Shown here in pieces: positions 1-8,018 of a stretch of 17,079 nt of DNA. Both the position numbers and the translations under genes were made by a program. Source of the stretch: an uncultured Candidatus Saccharibacteria bacterium (GTDB taxonomy: Bacteria; Patescibacteria; Saccharimonadia; Saccharimonadales; UBA6022); NCBI GenBank assembly GCA_946886725.1, contig CAMPJF010000006.1, positions 1-17,079 of the forward strand. Reading direction: 5' to 3'. The notes beneath the pieces were generated by a model, which ran no database searches, was not told the DNA's origin, and saw only the letters and a list, made by a program, of their open reading frames with translations. Positions within the stretch are counted from its first letter, which is position 1; each line of letters begins with the position of its first letter.

Positions 1-583
1 GGGCTAGGCCTAGGGCGACAGCGCCGACGATTGCGGTGAAGAGGATGTTAACGATATCTTTGGCGACACCTAATTGGTTGAGGATCATAAATACCGCGAG
101 GCTCATTGTAATGGCAGGGACAACAGCGGTGACTATTTTTGCTATCGCCGTGCGGCCCATGACGCGCATTGCAAATCCTGCCACACCCGCAGAAATGGCG
201 CTGGCAATCAAGAATATCAATACCGCTGCGATGACGTTAGGAATGTAGCTGTACACGGCACTCAGGAGGTCATTCAAAACGGGGAGATTAAGGGCGGATA
301 CCGCAAGTGAGATTGCACCGATAAAAACAAGCCAAAATGCAATCCGTGCGCCAAGTCTCGATGGACTCTCGACGATACGTGAAATCGTTTTACCGGCAGA
401 CGAGTGATGCATTGCGCGATCAAATCTCGCTCTGTTGAGGGCTTTGCGTGTTACCTTTTCAAGGAATTTAGCGATCATATAGCCGATTAATAGAATCACT
501 AATGCGCCGATTAGGTTTGGTAAAAAATCTATAATTCTGGTGAGAATATTTTCGAATGATTGTTCGATGTCATTATCGTTCAT
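1..583 (-). CDS. CmpX/MscS-related mechanosensitive channel-like membrane protein (C-terminus cut by window edge)
   Basis: The reverse strand is open from an ATG at 583 to the left edge, giving 194 codons with no stop. Hydrophobic segments lie near residues 20-40, 80-99, 115-140, 150-168 and from 176 onward, with a basic linker at about 40-75. This pattern of TM helices with conserved glycines (LPNLIGALVILLIGY early, then YIPNVIAAVLIFLIA) matches the conserved TM-helix repeat family (CmpX type), distant relatives of small-conductance mechanosensitive channels. Such proteins sit in the cytoplasmic membrane and may help with osmotic stress. AGAGAGGAA lies 7 bases before the ATG and supports this start. 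It is downstream of gnd on the same strand, 123 bases away with no clear terminator between, so read-through is possible. The family call is from memory of sequence style. The pore or C-terminal domain is outside the window. Confidence 0.72.
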   Translation of the reverse strand, partial: MNDNDIEQSFENILTRIIDFLPNLIGALVILLIGYMIAKFLEKVTRKALNRARFDRAMHHSSAGKTISRIVESPSRLGARIAFWLVFIGAISLAVSALNLPVLNDLLSAVYSYIPNVIAAVLIFLIASAISAGVAGFAMRVMGRTAIAKIVTAVVPAITMSLAVFMILNQLGVAKDIVNILFTAIVGAVALGLA

Positions 584-618
584 AGTCACATTCCTCTCTG
601 TTAGATGGTTGTAGAGTT

Positions 619-627
619 ATGGTAACA
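619..627 (-). promoter_or_regulatory. Possible extended -10 promoter for the CmpX-like gene
   Basis: The reverse strand reads TGT-TACCAT, a TGn extended -10, about 35 bases before the ATG at 583. That leaves room for the SD (AGAGAGGAA). No good -35 is visible. The -10 hexamer is imperfect, so this is a weak call. Confidence 0.3.
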
Positions 628-706
628 TGCTGAAAAAAAGAACGAAGTAAGAATTTTCACAGTTTAAATTAACCGGAGTTTCTGAGTAGGGTTGGGGGAT
701 TGTCGG

Positions 707-1615
707 CTATTGTTTGCCGTCAATGTCATGTCCGCCAAACTTATTGCGCATAGCGGCAAGCAGCTTTGTCGTAAAGTCCACCTCGCCGTGCTGTGACGCT
801 AACCGCACATCAAAACTGGCTTGGATTGCAGGCATCGGGATGCCAAGTTGCTTGGCTGTCTCGAGTGTCCATCGCGCCTCTCCCGATTCGGCAACGACGC
901 CGCTGATGCCTGAAAGCGTAGGGTTCTCGTGAAGTGCTTGGCGCGTTAGATCATTTAACCAAGACGTGACGACACTACTCTCTTGCCAGATATCTCCGGC
1001 CTTCGCCAAGTCAAGATCCTGGTATGGCCCCTCTTTTAGCATACGATACCCTTCAGCTAAGCTTTGCATCATACCGTACTCGATCGCGTTATGTACCATC
1101 TTGACATAATGACCGCTTCCGCTTGGTCCAAAATGACGATGGCCACCGCGTGGATGAGATAAGGAGTCTAGCAGTGGTGTTATATGTTCATATGCCGACT
1201 CTTTGCCGCCAACCATCATAGAAAAGCCGTTCTGGTATCCCCATACGCCGCCACTCGTTCCGATATCAAGTAAGACGCTGCCTGCGGCAGCGACCTGTTG
1301 TGCTCGCTCCTCGTCGCCTCGGTAGTCACTATTGCCGCCATCGATAATGATGCTGCCAGCAGGAAGAATTGTTAGCCAGCTAGCAAGCTCCGTCTGAATA
1401 ACGTCTGCAGGAACCATGATCCATAGTAGGACGGGGGTGTCTTGGAATGCGTGGACTACCTGTTGTTTTTCATAGGCGGGAACTGCACCATAGGTAGTAG
1501 CATCATCAATTGGCTTGCGGCTGCGATTGTGCGCAATAACTTCATGTCCGTCTTCGGCGAGTTTTTTTGCAATCTGTCCACCCATTCGTCCTAGGCCTGA
1601 AATGGCAATTTTCAT
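707..1615 (-). CDS. gnd: 6-phosphogluconate dehydrogenase, decarboxylating, short (about 300 aa) type
   Basis: Oxidises and decarboxylates 6-phosphogluconate to ribulose 5-phosphate in the cytoplasm (oxidative pentose phosphate pathway). The 302-residue product has the Rossmann motif GLGRMG at 7-12, then NRSR at 30-33, DGGN at 92-95, the substrate-loop SGG at 121-123, and KMVHNAIEYG at 172-181. K172 and E179 in that stretch match the catalytic Lys and Glu of the family. The length fits the short GntZ/YqeC-like class rather than the about 470-residue enteric class. The reading frame is open to an ATG at 1651, but I chose 1615 because AAGGAG sits 8 bases upstream and the protein then begins MKIAISGLG, as the family does. 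The start is 2 bases after the pgl stop, and its SD lies in the last codons of pgl, so the two are probably translationally coupled. Confidence 0.95.
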   Translation of the reverse strand: MKIAISGLGRMGGQIAKKLAEDGHEVIAHNRSRKPIDDATTYGAVPAYEKQQVVHAFQDTPVLLWIMVPADVIQTELASWLTILPAGSIIIDGGNSDYRGDEERAQQVAAAGSVLLDIGTSGGVWGYQNGFSMMVGGKESAYEHITPLLDSLSHPRGGHRHFGPSGSGHYVKMVHNAIEYGMMQSLAEGYRMLKEGPYQDLDLAKAGDIWQESSVVTSWLNDLTRQALHENPTLSGISGVVAESGEARWTLETAKQLGIPMPAIQASFDVRLASQHGEVDFTTKLLAAMRNKFGGHDIDGKQ

Positions 1616-1617
1616 CG

Positions 1618-2283
1618 TTATATCTCCTTGTTGTTCGTAAATAATGGGCATACCGGAACGGATTTTAGTGCCTGCGCGGGCTGCTCACTGACGTCGATCG
1701 ATTCATGTACAAGCGTGCGAAGAGTGGGGATTTTATCCTGGCCCGTCGCTTGTACGATAGCCTCATCCAGTTGGCTGATTACTAGTGGAGATATCGTAAT
1801 TCGCTCAAAATCATCTCCTTGATAACATTTTGCCCATGCGCTTGCTTCTACGGCTGGTGAATGTGGTTTTATTCCGGCAGTATGACCGTCGCTACCTATA
1901 CCAAAAAGACCAATTTTATAGTCTGCAGCCGACATTACTTGCATGATCCACGCACCAAATGCATCTGTTGTCTTTTCGCAGTCTTCGCCAATAAGGGGGC
2001 GATAAAGTGTCGCTCCATTTAAGATCATTCCACCATCAAGCAGCTGTTGCCAGTTTTCGTCCGGGTGGCCAGTAGTGCCATATCGCTCGTCGCTAAGAGT
2101 AACGGATAAGTTGGTTAGATCAACCCCAGAAAGGCGTTTATCGGCCTCTAGTACGACATTAATGCCCGATCCGCCCGAAAGAAGCCATAGCACGTGCTCT
2201 CCTGCGATGAGATGTCTTTTGATCGACGCGGCAAGTTGTTCTGCTGCCGCATTGACTGGATGATCACTGTAGATAACTTCCAT
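1618..2283 (-). CDS. pgl: 6-phosphogluconolactonase (SOL/DevB family)
   Basis: Hydrolyses 6-phosphogluconolactone to 6-phosphogluconate, the step just before Gnd. The product has 221 residues, near the usual size for the DevB/SOL type. It has the family landmarks: LLSGGSG at 34-40, LSDERYG at 63-69, and GIGSDGHTAGIKP at 128-140, corresponding to the common G-x-G-x-DGH-x-AS-x-FP block. The start at 2283 is preceded by GAAAGGTGG. It is first of the pgl-gnd pair. The gene for glucose 6-phosphate dehydrogenase is not in the window, so the first oxidative step must be encoded elsewhere or be absent. Confidence 0.92.
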   Translation of the reverse strand: MEVIYSDHPVNAAAEQLAASIKRHLIAGEHVLWLLSGGSGINVVLEADKRLSGVDLTNLSVTLSDERYGTTGHPDENWQQLLDGGMILNGATLYRPLIGEDCEKTTDAFGAWIMQVMSAADYKIGLFGIGSDGHTAGIKPHSPAVEASAWAKCYQGDDFERITISPLVISQLDEAIVQATGQDKIPTLRTLVHESIDVSEQPAQALKSVPVCPLFTNNKEI

Positions 2284-2328
2284 ACACCACCTTTCAATTT
2301 GTTTAGTGAGTGCTGATTGCTATATTCA

Positions 2329-2338
2329 AGTATATACT
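2329..2338. promoter_or_regulatory. Possible pgl -10 within a perfect 10-base palindrome
   Basis: AGTATATACT reads the same on both strands. On the reverse strand it supplies TATACT (2334 to 2329), about 45 bases before the pgl ATG, in the 67-base gap between the 91-aa gene and pgl. The -35 region is poor. It could be a promoter, an operator, or both. Confidence 0.4.
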
Positions 2339-2350
2339 AACTTGCTTTTA

Positions 2351-2626
2351 TTATTTCTTCACCGGAGCGGTGATAGCGGGTGAGATTGACATTCGCTTGT
2401 GGGCGATGGCGATTCCGGCCGTGACGAGAACAACATACGCCAAACCGGTCGTACAAGTACGAAGCATGCTAGCGGGATTGAGAATCGTTAAGTAAATGCC
2501 ACTCGCAAGCGTCGCACCGACGAGAAAATAGCTGCCGTAAAGTTTTGCCCGTGTCGGTCGCAAAAGTAGAAAAGTAGTAAAGACGATGCTCGAAAGCGCG
2601 ATAATGATGTGGATTACTAGAGTCAT
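2351..2626 (-). CDS. Small membrane protein of unknown function at the end of the cyo operon
   Basis: This gene of 91 residues is not recognised. Three hydrophobic segments are visible, at about residues 2-22, 30-49 and 59-76, separated by a basic RPTRAK loop and followed by a lysine-ended tail (PVKK). A histidine lies early in the first helix (residue 6), and there is one cysteine (residue 58). It begins 18 bases after the cyoE stop on the same strand, which suggests a link to oxidase assembly, heme handling or quinone access, but nothing in the sequence proves that. There is no SD before the ATG. Instead, TGA-TACAAT ends 6 bases upstream, so the gene may also be transcribed from its own leaderless promoter. 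The open frame, TM pattern and position support a real gene. Confidence 0.72.
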   Translation of the reverse strand: MTLVIHIIIALSSIVFTTFLLLRPTRAKLYGSYFLVGATLASGIYLTILNPASMLRTCTTGLAYVVLVTAGIAIAHKRMSISPAITAPVKK

Positions 2627-2632
2627 GTCATT

Positions 2633-2641
2633 ATTGTATCA
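2633..2641 (-). promoter_or_regulatory. Extended -10 predicting a leaderless start for the 91-aa gene
   Basis: The reverse strand reads TGA-TACAAT in the 18-base gap after the cyoE stop. The hexamer ends exactly 6 bases before the ATG at 2626, so transcription would begin at or next to the A of the start codon. The gap has no SD. This would be a promoter inside the cyo operon. Confidence 0.5.
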
Positions 2642-2644
2642 TGA

Positions 2645-3514
2645 TTACGGTAATAGTGGCCCGACGCTCAGCATGACGCACAATACGAGAATTATAATCA
2701 TGGAAAAACGAAACATTTTACGCGCCCACTTATCATTGTCATCAGCCGAAAATCCTTTGACGGCCAGCCATACCCAGTATGCACCTGCGCTTGCCATGAC
2801 GGTAAAGTAGGTAAGTCCTGTGTACCCCAAAAATGTTAGCAGTAAGCTTGCAATGACGAATACGTACGTGTAGGCCAAAATTTCAATTTTAGTACGACGA
2901 AGTCCTTTGACGATTGGCAGAAGTGGTATGTTTGCCGCCTTGTATTCTTTAAAGCGATAAATAGCAATCGAATAAAATTCGGGAAATTGCCACGCAAAAA
3001 GGATGATAAATACGAGGATGGCGCCACTATCGATGACGCCGGTTACTGCGCAGTAGCCGGCAAGGATAGGAATCGCACCGGAGATGCTGCCGACCAGTGT
3101 GCCATGTGTGGTCATGCGTTTTGAAAGCATGCCGTAAAAGACGACGTACGTGATAAACCCAACAATTCCAAGAATAACGACAAGAGTGTTTGTGTAGGCT
3201 ACTAGGGTCGCAAGCCCTACTAAGCCTAGGACTGCCGAAAATAGTACTGCGCGGTATCCCTTAATTTGCCCAGAGACAATCGCGCGTTTTTTAGTGCGCT
3301 CCATAATTGCATCAATATCTTGATCTAAATAGTTATTGATTACGCAAGCCGAGGCGATGATAAGGCTGGATCCAATGAATACCCCCAGGAATAGCGGTAC
3401 GTCGATGACGCCTCTCGCTGCTAAAAAGTAGCCGGCGGCCACAGTGAGCGCGTTGCCGTATAGGACGCCCGGCTTTGTGAGTGAGTAATATCTTTTTATT
3501 GATTGATGCATCAT
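2645..3514 (-). CDS. cyoE: Protoheme IX farnesyltransferase (heme O synthase)
   Basis: Transfers a farnesyl group to protoheme IX to make heme O, the high-spin heme of cytochrome bo3. It is an integral membrane UbiA-superfamily enzyme. The 289-residue product has the prenyl-diphosphate/Mg motif N-x3-D-x3-D at N60-D64-D68 (INNYLDQDIDAIMERTKKR), and the later FKEYKAANIPLLPIVKG block typical of CyoE. Seven to nine hydrophobic segments fill the rest. It overlaps the end of cyoD by 4 bases (ATGA). The protein starts MM, so initiation 3 bases later is possible. No strong SD is visible, and coupling to cyoD translation is likely. Confidence 0.95.
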   Translation of the reverse strand: MMHQSIKRYYSLTKPGVLYGNALTVAAGYFLAARGVIDVPLFLGVFIGSSLIIASACVINNYLDQDIDAIMERTKKRAIVSGQIKGYRAVLFSAVLGLVGLATLVAYTNTLVVILGIVGFITYVVFYGMLSKRMTTHGTLVGSISGAIPILAGYCAVTGVIDSGAILVFIILFAWQFPEFYSIAIYRFKEYKAANIPLLPIVKGLRRTKIEILAYTYVFVIASLLLTFLGYTGLTYFTVMASAGAYWVWLAVKGFSADDNDKWARKMFRFSMIIILVLCVMLSVGPLLP

Positions 3515-3882
3515 ACGCCGGATTGACGATTCATGTATTTAATCATATCAGTCGGCGACATCATCATACGAGAGTTCATGTCAAACATGATCCAAAGCGA
3601 ACCGAACACGATGATTCCAAGAATAGTAAAAGCAAAAATGAAACTCATTAATCGCCATCTTGGTTTTGACTCGTCTCCAAGATGCAGGAAAAAGAGTAGC
3701 TGCACGATGAGTTGTGCGCTTGCGAGCAACGACAGGATGATAACCACAGCGGCTGGTGCTATTTTGTCACGGAGCCCTTCGTTAACTACGAGCAGATAAG
3801 CGGCGATCGTCAGTACTATCGATAGCAAGAATCCAATCAAATACGATAGAACATGGCTTTTTGTTGAGCGAATCTGACTCAT
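3511..3882 (-). CDS. cyoD: Cytochrome bo3 quinol oxidase subunit IV
   Basis: Small accessory membrane subunit of the bo3 oxidase, 123 residues with three TM helices (about 12-33, 42-66 and 80-102). The first helix begins HVLSYLIGF and the second ends QLLFFLHLG, both characteristic of CyoD/QoxD subunits. The region LWIMFDMNSRMM after the third helix also fits. It is thought to stabilise CuB binding and assembly. It overlaps cyoC upstream and cyoE downstream by 4 bases each (ATGA). GGGGGGA lies 8 bases before the start. The C-terminal tail after the last helix is about 20 residues. Confidence 0.93.
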   Translation of the reverse strand: MSQIRSTKSHVLSYLIGFLLSIVLTIAAYLLVVNEGLRDKIAPAAVVIILSLLASAQLIVQLLFFLHLGDESKPRWRLMSFIFAFTILGIIVFGSLWIMFDMNSRMMMSPTDMIKYMNRQSGV

Positions 3883-4478
3883 AAGGCTAATCCCCCCATG
3901 AGGTACACAAAGGTAAAGATGAATATCCAGACGATATCAAGGAAATGCCAAAACATGCTAAATAGAGTGAATCGACGAATAGAACCCTCGCTAAAGCCAC
4001 GACGAAATAGTTGCCATCCCATCACGATAAGCCATAGCAGGCCGACTGCGATGTGCAGTCCGTGCGTCGCAACGAGCGTAAAGAACGACGACAAGAAGCC
4101 GCTTCTTTGCCAGTCGTTTCCACCGTGAATTAAGTGGTTGAATTCGTACAGTTCCATTGCAAGAAAGGTGGCGCCGAGGACGAAAGTTATACCAAATAAG
4201 ATACTAGTCAGTGACTTATTTTTTTTGCGCACAGCAATCATTGCTAGTCCACAGGTGAAACTGCTAGTCAGGAGTATGATTGTTTCCGCCAGCACAAAGG
4301 GCATATCGAATAGTTCGCTACCGCCAGGGCCGCCGAACGTATTTTGGTGCAGGACGATGTATGTCGCAAAGAGCGTACCAAATAGAATACAGTCGGTCAT
4401 GAGATATATCCAGAATCCCAATAAAGTCTTGTCGCTGTCCGTGTGTGGGCGAGTGGGCACGGTGGCTATGTCGGTCAT
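3879..4478 (-). CDS. cyoC: Cytochrome bo3 quinol oxidase subunit III
   Basis: A 199-residue heme-copper oxidase subunit III with five TM helices, the short bacterial quinol-oxidase form that lacks the first two helices of mitochondrial COX3. Landmarks are [20 protein letters not shown] near residues 21-40, the membrane-embedded acidic ALAM-like [11 protein letters not shown] near 107-117, the [13 protein letters not shown] block near 137-149, and [17 protein letters not shown] near the C-terminus. The subunit supports stability and proton uptake and carries no cofactor. AAGGAA precedes the start by 8 bases. The ATG overlaps the cyoB stop by 4 bases (ATGA). Confidence 0.95.
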   Translation of the reverse strand: MTDIATVPTRPHTDSDKTLLGFWIYLMTDCILFGTLFATYIVLHQNTFGGPGGSELFDMPFVLAETIILLTSSFTCGLAMIAVRKKNKSLTSILFGITFVLGATFLAMELYEFNHLIHGGNDWQRSGFLSSFFTLVATHGLHIAVGLLWLIVMGWQLFRRGFSEGSIRRFTLFSMFWHFLDIVWIFIFTFVYLMGGLAL

Positions 4479-6463
4479 ACGGAAAGTTCCTTATTTGTCA
4501 TGTTTAGTTCTAGTTTTCTCAGTTCGGCAGCGGTAATGGTGTACTCGATGTCATCGTCTGTTAGGCGTTTAATCATTACAACGATCACTCCTATCGTACC
4601 GACAATCGCCAGCCATGGGATATGCCATACGGCCGCAAAACCAACCAGAAAACTAAACCCAGCAATAATAACACCAGCGCCGGTATTTTTGGGCAAGTGA
4701 ATGTCGACGTATTCGCGACTACTATTGATCGCTACTCCTGCTTGTTTCGCCTCCCAGAATGGATCGCGCTCGTTAACGGTGGGGGTAATGGCGTAATTGT
4801 AAAAAGGAGCTGGTGATACGGTTGACCACTCAAGCGTGCGTCCGTTCCATGGATCGCCCGTTGTATCGCGGTTTTCTTTTCGTTGCCTGAAGCTGACGAA
4901 TAGTTGCAGTAATTGACAGACGACGCCTAGTCCGATAACCGCCGCACCAACGCCTGCGACGATAAATAGCGGTTGCCAACCGGTCGATGCGTCATAGTGG
5001 TCGAGTCGTCGCGTTGCGCCCATCATTCCCAGAATGAATAGCGGTCCAAATGCGAGGGTGAATCCGATACCCCATAGCCACGCCGCGATCTTTCCAAGGC
5101 CTTCGTGGAGCGTAAAGCCGAATATCTTAGGGAACCAGTAGGTAAGGCCGGCCAAGAAGCCGAAGAGTACGCCGCTTACGATCATCGTATGGAAATGTGC
5201 AACGAGGAATAAGCTATTGTGCATTTGGAAATCGATGCCCGGCACGGCAAGCATGACACCAGTCATTCCGCCTAGTGAAAAGAGGAAGACGAAGCCCATG
5301 AACCAAATCATAGGCGAGCTAAAGCTGATGCGACCACGGAACATTGTAAAGAGCCAGTTGAATATCTTTACACCAGTTGGAATGGCGATAATCATTGTCA
5401 TGATGCCGAAGAATGCGTTGACCGCCGACCCGGCGCCCATCGTAAAGAAGTGGTGTAGCCATACGATGAATGAATAGAAGGCGATTGACATAAGTGCTAT
5501 GACCATCGATACGTAGCCGAATAGGCGCTTACGCGAAAATGTTGCGACAATTTCTGAAAATATACCAAAAGCCGGCAAGACGAGAATGTACACTTCAGGG
5601 TGTCCCCATGCCCATATCAGGTTGACGTACATCATCATATTGCCACCCCCATCGGCGGTAAAGAAGTGCATGCCCATAGTTCGGTCAAGGTATAACAACG
5701 TAAGTGTCACGGTAAGGATAGGGAAGGCGAAAATGACCATAATCATGGATACTAGGACTGACCAAGAAAATATTGGCATCTTCATTAATGTCATACCTGG
5801 CGCGCGCATCTTGAGGATAGTGACAATAAAGTTAATTCCTGACAGTAAGCTGCCGATGCCCGACAGCTGCAGGCTCCATATCCAGTAATCCACTCCAACG
5901 CCGGGGCTAAATTCTATCTGTGAAAGTGGCGGGTATGCCAGCCAGCCGGCACCAGAGAATTCGCCAAGTACCATCGGGAGGTTGATGATGATCATACCGG
6001 CCACGAATAGCCAGAAGCTGACCGAGTTGAGGAATGGGAATGCGACGTCGCGTGCACCAATCTGTAGTGGTATGACAAGGTTCATGATGCCGAACATCAA
6101 TCCCATAGCAACGAAGAAGATCATGATTGTTCCGTGCGCAGAGAAAACTTGCTGGAATGTATCCGCTGTGATGAAGCCAGCGCTGTCCGCGGCAAGTGCT
6201 TGTTGTATGCGCATCATGATCACGTCGGCAAAGCCACGCATCATCATGATGACGGCGACAATGAGGTACATTATGCCGATTTTTTTCGGATCAAGGGAGG
6301 TTAGCCATTCTTTCCAGAGCCATGTCCACCGTTTAAGATAGGTGATTAATGCGACGATGCTTAGCGCGCCCAATGTCATGCCGATGCCTGCACCTAAAGT
6401 GATTAGCTCTTGAGGGAGGGCGTCGAGGGTTAGCTTTCCCAGTATATCCGCGAATAAGTGCAT
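4475..6463 (-). CDS. cyoB: Cytochrome bo3 quinol oxidase subunit I
   Basis: Catalytic proton-pumping subunit of the terminal oxidase in the cytoplasmic membrane: 662 residues, matching the about 663 of the E. coli protein. Ligands visible are H110 and H425 for the low-spin heme; H288, H337 and H338 for CuB; Y292 in GHPEVY, the His-Tyr cross-link partner; and H423 for the high-spin heme. D139 (GARDVAFP) marks the D-channel entrance, E290 its end, and K366 (PTGVKIFNW) the K-channel, so this is an A-type pump. The quinone-site residues R76, D80 and Q105 are present, but the position matching E. coli H98 is T102. The C-terminal extension ([19 protein letters not shown], then two further helices) is the CyoB type. 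It starts 1 base into the cyoA stop (TGATG). Confidence 0.97.
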   Translation of the reverse strand: MHLFADILGKLTLDALPQELITLGAGIGMTLGALSIVALITYLKRWTWLWKEWLTSLDPKKIGIMYLIVAVIMMMRGFADVIMMRIQQALAADSAGFITADTFQQVFSAHGTIMIFFVAMGLMFGIMNLVIPLQIGARDVAFPFLNSVSFWLFVAGMIIINLPMVLGEFSGAGWLAYPPLSQIEFSPGVGVDYWIWSLQLSGIGSLLSGINFIVTILKMRAPGMTLMKMPIFSWSVLVSMIMVIFAFPILTVTLTLLYLDRTMGMHFFTADGGGNMMMYVNLIWAWGHPEVYILVLPAFGIFSEIVATFSRKRLFGYVSMVIALMSIAFYSFIVWLHHFFTMGAGSAVNAFFGIMTMIIAIPTGVKIFNWLFTMFRGRISFSSPMIWFMGFVFLFSLGGMTGVMLAVPGIDFQMHNSLFLVAHFHTMIVSGVLFGFLAGLTYWFPKIFGFTLHEGLGKIAAWLWGIGFTLAFGPLFILGMMGATRRLDHYDASTGWQPLFIVAGVGAAVIGLGVVCQLLQLFVSFRQRKENRDTTGDPWNGRTLEWSTVSPAPFYNYAITPTVNERDPFWEAKQAGVAINSSREYVDIHLPKNTGAGVIIAGFSFLVGFAAVWHIPWLAIVGTIGVIVVMIKRLTDDDIEYTITAAELRKLELNMTNKELSV

Positions 6464-7416
6464 CAGTGTGATTCCATCCCCGTGTGTCCGGCGTGTTCGT
6501 TATGGTTTGAATGGTCGGTCGTCTCGTGAGTGTCTTTTGTTGTTTCAGGCATCATATATTTCATTACTATCGTATCATAAAGACCTTCGGAGCTAGAGGA
6601 GTAATACGTAGCTGGCGCGTCGATGCTTTTCTTAGCAAGGTCGGCATATGTTGCTGGAGTTAATTGCAGATTCGAGCTTTTAACGGCCATCACCCAGGCG
6701 TCAAAATCTGCTTTCGATGACGCCATGGCGGTAAATGTCATATCGGCAAATCCCTCGCCGCTAATATTTGCAGAACGACCCGTATAGCTGCCAATTTCGT
6801 TGGCGTTTAAATGGAGCTTGGTCGTCATGCCGGACATCGCGTAGATCTGTCCACCTAATTGTGGAATCCAAAATGAGTTCATCGGAGCGTCAGCTGTTAT
6901 TTCAAAGTTTACCGGTCGGTTAACAGGGAATTGAATGTAATTAACGGTGGCAATATTCTGCTCGGGATAGATGAAAAGCCATTTCCAATCTAGTGCAATA
7001 ACTTGAATTCTGACAGGTTTCGCATCCGATTCTAGGGGTTTATGTGGGTCGAGATCATGTGTGCTCGTCCAAGTAACGACAGATAAGATCGCAATCAAAA
7101 TAATCGGAATACCCCACCAGATTGTTTCAGCTAAACGGTTTGTATCAACGTTCGGAGTATATTTTGCTTTTGTGTTGCCTTCACGGTAGCGCCATGCGAT
7201 AAAAATTGCCATGACAAAGACGGGTATAACAACGACAAATCCAAGCAGGGTCGTGAACACAAGCAGGTTATATTGTTTGAACGCAACGATACCTTTTGGC
7301 TCGAGGAGATCAATTTTTAAATTACTGACATATAATACCGCTGCAGCCAAGACTAGGCAGGCAAGAACAATCCCAATGGTGACAAGTATTCTTTTGTTGA
7401 TTGTTTGCTTGCGCAT
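6463..7416 (-). CDS. cyoA: Cytochrome bo3 quinol oxidase subunit II
   Basis: Subunit II of the oxidase, 317 residues. The cupredoxin domain (about 135-235) has [17 protein letters not shown] and [19 protein letters not shown], but none of the Cys/His set that binds CuA in cytochrome c oxidases, so the electron donor is a quinol. Hydrophobic segments lie at about 10-31, 50-75 and 98-117. E. coli CyoA has a lipobox cysteine right before its conserved LLDPKG. Here the only cysteine (C20, in VLAC) lies mid-helix, with LLEPKG following 17 residues later, so lipidation looks unlikely and the N-terminal helix is probably kept. The tail (297-317) contains six histidines, as in some other CyoA proteins. 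It is first gene of the operon. No SD is visible, and TGG-TAAAAT ends 9 bases before the ATG. Confidence 0.95.
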   Translation of the reverse strand: MRKQTINKRILVTIGIVLACLVLAAAVLYVSNLKIDLLEPKGIVAFKQYNLLVFTTLLGFVVVIPVFVMAIFIAWRYREGNTKAKYTPNVDTNRLAETIWWGIPIILIAILSVVTWTSTHDLDPHKPLESDAKPVRIQVIALDWKWLFIYPEQNIATVNYIQFPVNRPVNFEITADAPMNSFWIPQLGGQIYAMSGMTTKLHLNANEIGSYTGRSANISGEGFADMTFTAMASSKADFDAWVMAVKSSNLQLTPATYADLAKKSIDAPATYYSSSSEGLYDTIVMKYMMPETTKDTHETTDHSNHNEHAGHTGMESH

Positions 7417-7425
7417 ATTGTGACC

Positions 7426-7453
7426 ATTTTACCACAAGCGCCTTAATCTACAA
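7426..7453 (-). promoter_or_regulatory. Promoter of the cyo operon, nearly leaderless
   Basis: On the reverse strand TTGTAG (7453-7448) lies 16 bases before TAAAAT (7431-7426), with TGG directly in front of the hexamer as an extended -10. The hexamer ends 9 bases before the cyoA ATG, so the predicted 5' leader is only 0-3 bases. It faces the opposite promoter at 7470-7498 across a short shared region. Confidence 0.5.
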
Positions 7454-7469
7454 TTATATTGAAAAATGA

Positions 7470-7498
7470 TTGTGCGATAGAGTCAAACGGCATATAAT
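7470..7498 (+). promoter_or_regulatory. Promoter of the 129-aa gene, divergent from cyoA
   Basis: TTGTGC (7470-7475), a 17-base spacer, then TATAAT (7493-7498): a good sigma-70-like pair with a perfect -10. The transcript would begin near 7505 and have a leader of about 80 bases before the GTG at 7585. That is much longer than other leaders in this window. Confidence 0.55.
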
Positions 7499-7584
7499 TA
7501 AGCATACGTTGAGGGATTTTCTTGATTGCACATGATTACACTATCGGATCTTTGATTGCTACCTTGTAAGGGGGTGAGGTAAAC

Positions 7585-7974
7585 GTGGAAACGCTTTTTG
7601 TCTATTTTATTCCATGTCTGATGATTTTGTTCGTGCCTTTTCTGCTTGCAATACATACCATCGGGCGTATATACGAGCATGGCTTGTCGGAGAAAGTTAC
7701 GCCTCTCGCCATGATGAATCTTTCCGTGATGATTTCGGTAATAGTGATCGTTGCCGATAAGCAGATTTCGACACTGACAACTATGGCGATAGTAAGCTAT
7801 AGTATGGTCGCTGTGTTGCTCATCGTCATCATAACTGGTTCGCTGACGATAAAAGCCTGGACAGTTGTCCGGACTCGATTACGATTAAAGCCAGTTGAAG
7901 TCGCTCAGACGCAAGTAATCGCGCCACAAGTTTTCCTTCACGATAATGTCCCGCCTATCCGCATTGAGCAGTAA
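7585..7974 (+). CDS. Membrane protein of unknown function, divergent from the cyo operon
   Basis: Product of 129 residues, not recognised. It starts with GTG, supported by the purine-rich SD GGGGGTGAGG 5 bases upstream. No other start in the frame has a comparable site. Three hydrophobic segments are seen at about residues 4-27, 43-58 and 66-90. After that a basic stretch (RTRLRLK, 95-101) leads to a 28-residue soluble tail that ends in PPIRIEQ. By the positive-inside rule the tail should be cytoplasmic. The gene shares its upstream region with cyoA on the other strand, so the two may be co-regulated. Its stop codon sits inside the left arm of a strong terminator, so it is a single-gene transcript. 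Confidence 0.72.
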   Translation: METLFVYFIPCLMILFVPFLLAIHTIGRIYEHGLSEKVTPLAMMNLSVMISVIVIVADKQISTLTTMAIVSYSMVAVLLIVIITGSLTIKAWTVVRTRLRLKPVEVAQTQVIAPQVFLHDNVPPIRIEQ

Positions 7975-8007
7975 GCTCTGCGTTGATTCGCGGGGCTTAC
8001 TTTTTTT
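7970..8007 (+). terminator. Intrinsic terminator overlapping the stop of the 129-aa gene
   Basis: AGTAAGCTCTGCG pairs with CGCGGGGCTTACT to give a 13-pair stem (two G-U pairs) around the loop TTGATT, followed directly by seven T. The gene's TAA (7972-7974) lies in the left arm. This is a textbook rho-independent terminator on the + strand. Confidence 0.88.
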
Positions 8008-8018
8008 GGGCGGATGTC

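Noticed and set aside
1616..1651. Longer start for gnd (12 more residues)
   Set aside because: Would overlap pgl. The ATG at 1615 has AAGGAG at the right distance and gives the normal family N-terminus.
2321..2345. Possible terminator between the 91-aa gene and pgl (CAAGT...ACTTG stem)
   Set aside because: Only a 5-pair stem and no T-run follows on either strand; better read as a promoter or operator.
4138..4536. 132-codon + strand open frame opposite cyoC/cyoB
   Set aside because: Shadow of strongly supported genes on the other strand; composition is Ser/Arg/Val-rich noise, with no domain and no plausible promoter.
5982..6341. 119-codon + strand open frame opposite cyoB
   Set aside because: Met/Ile-rich complement of the CyoB TM helices; no start signal, and the opposite strand has all catalytic motifs of CyoB.
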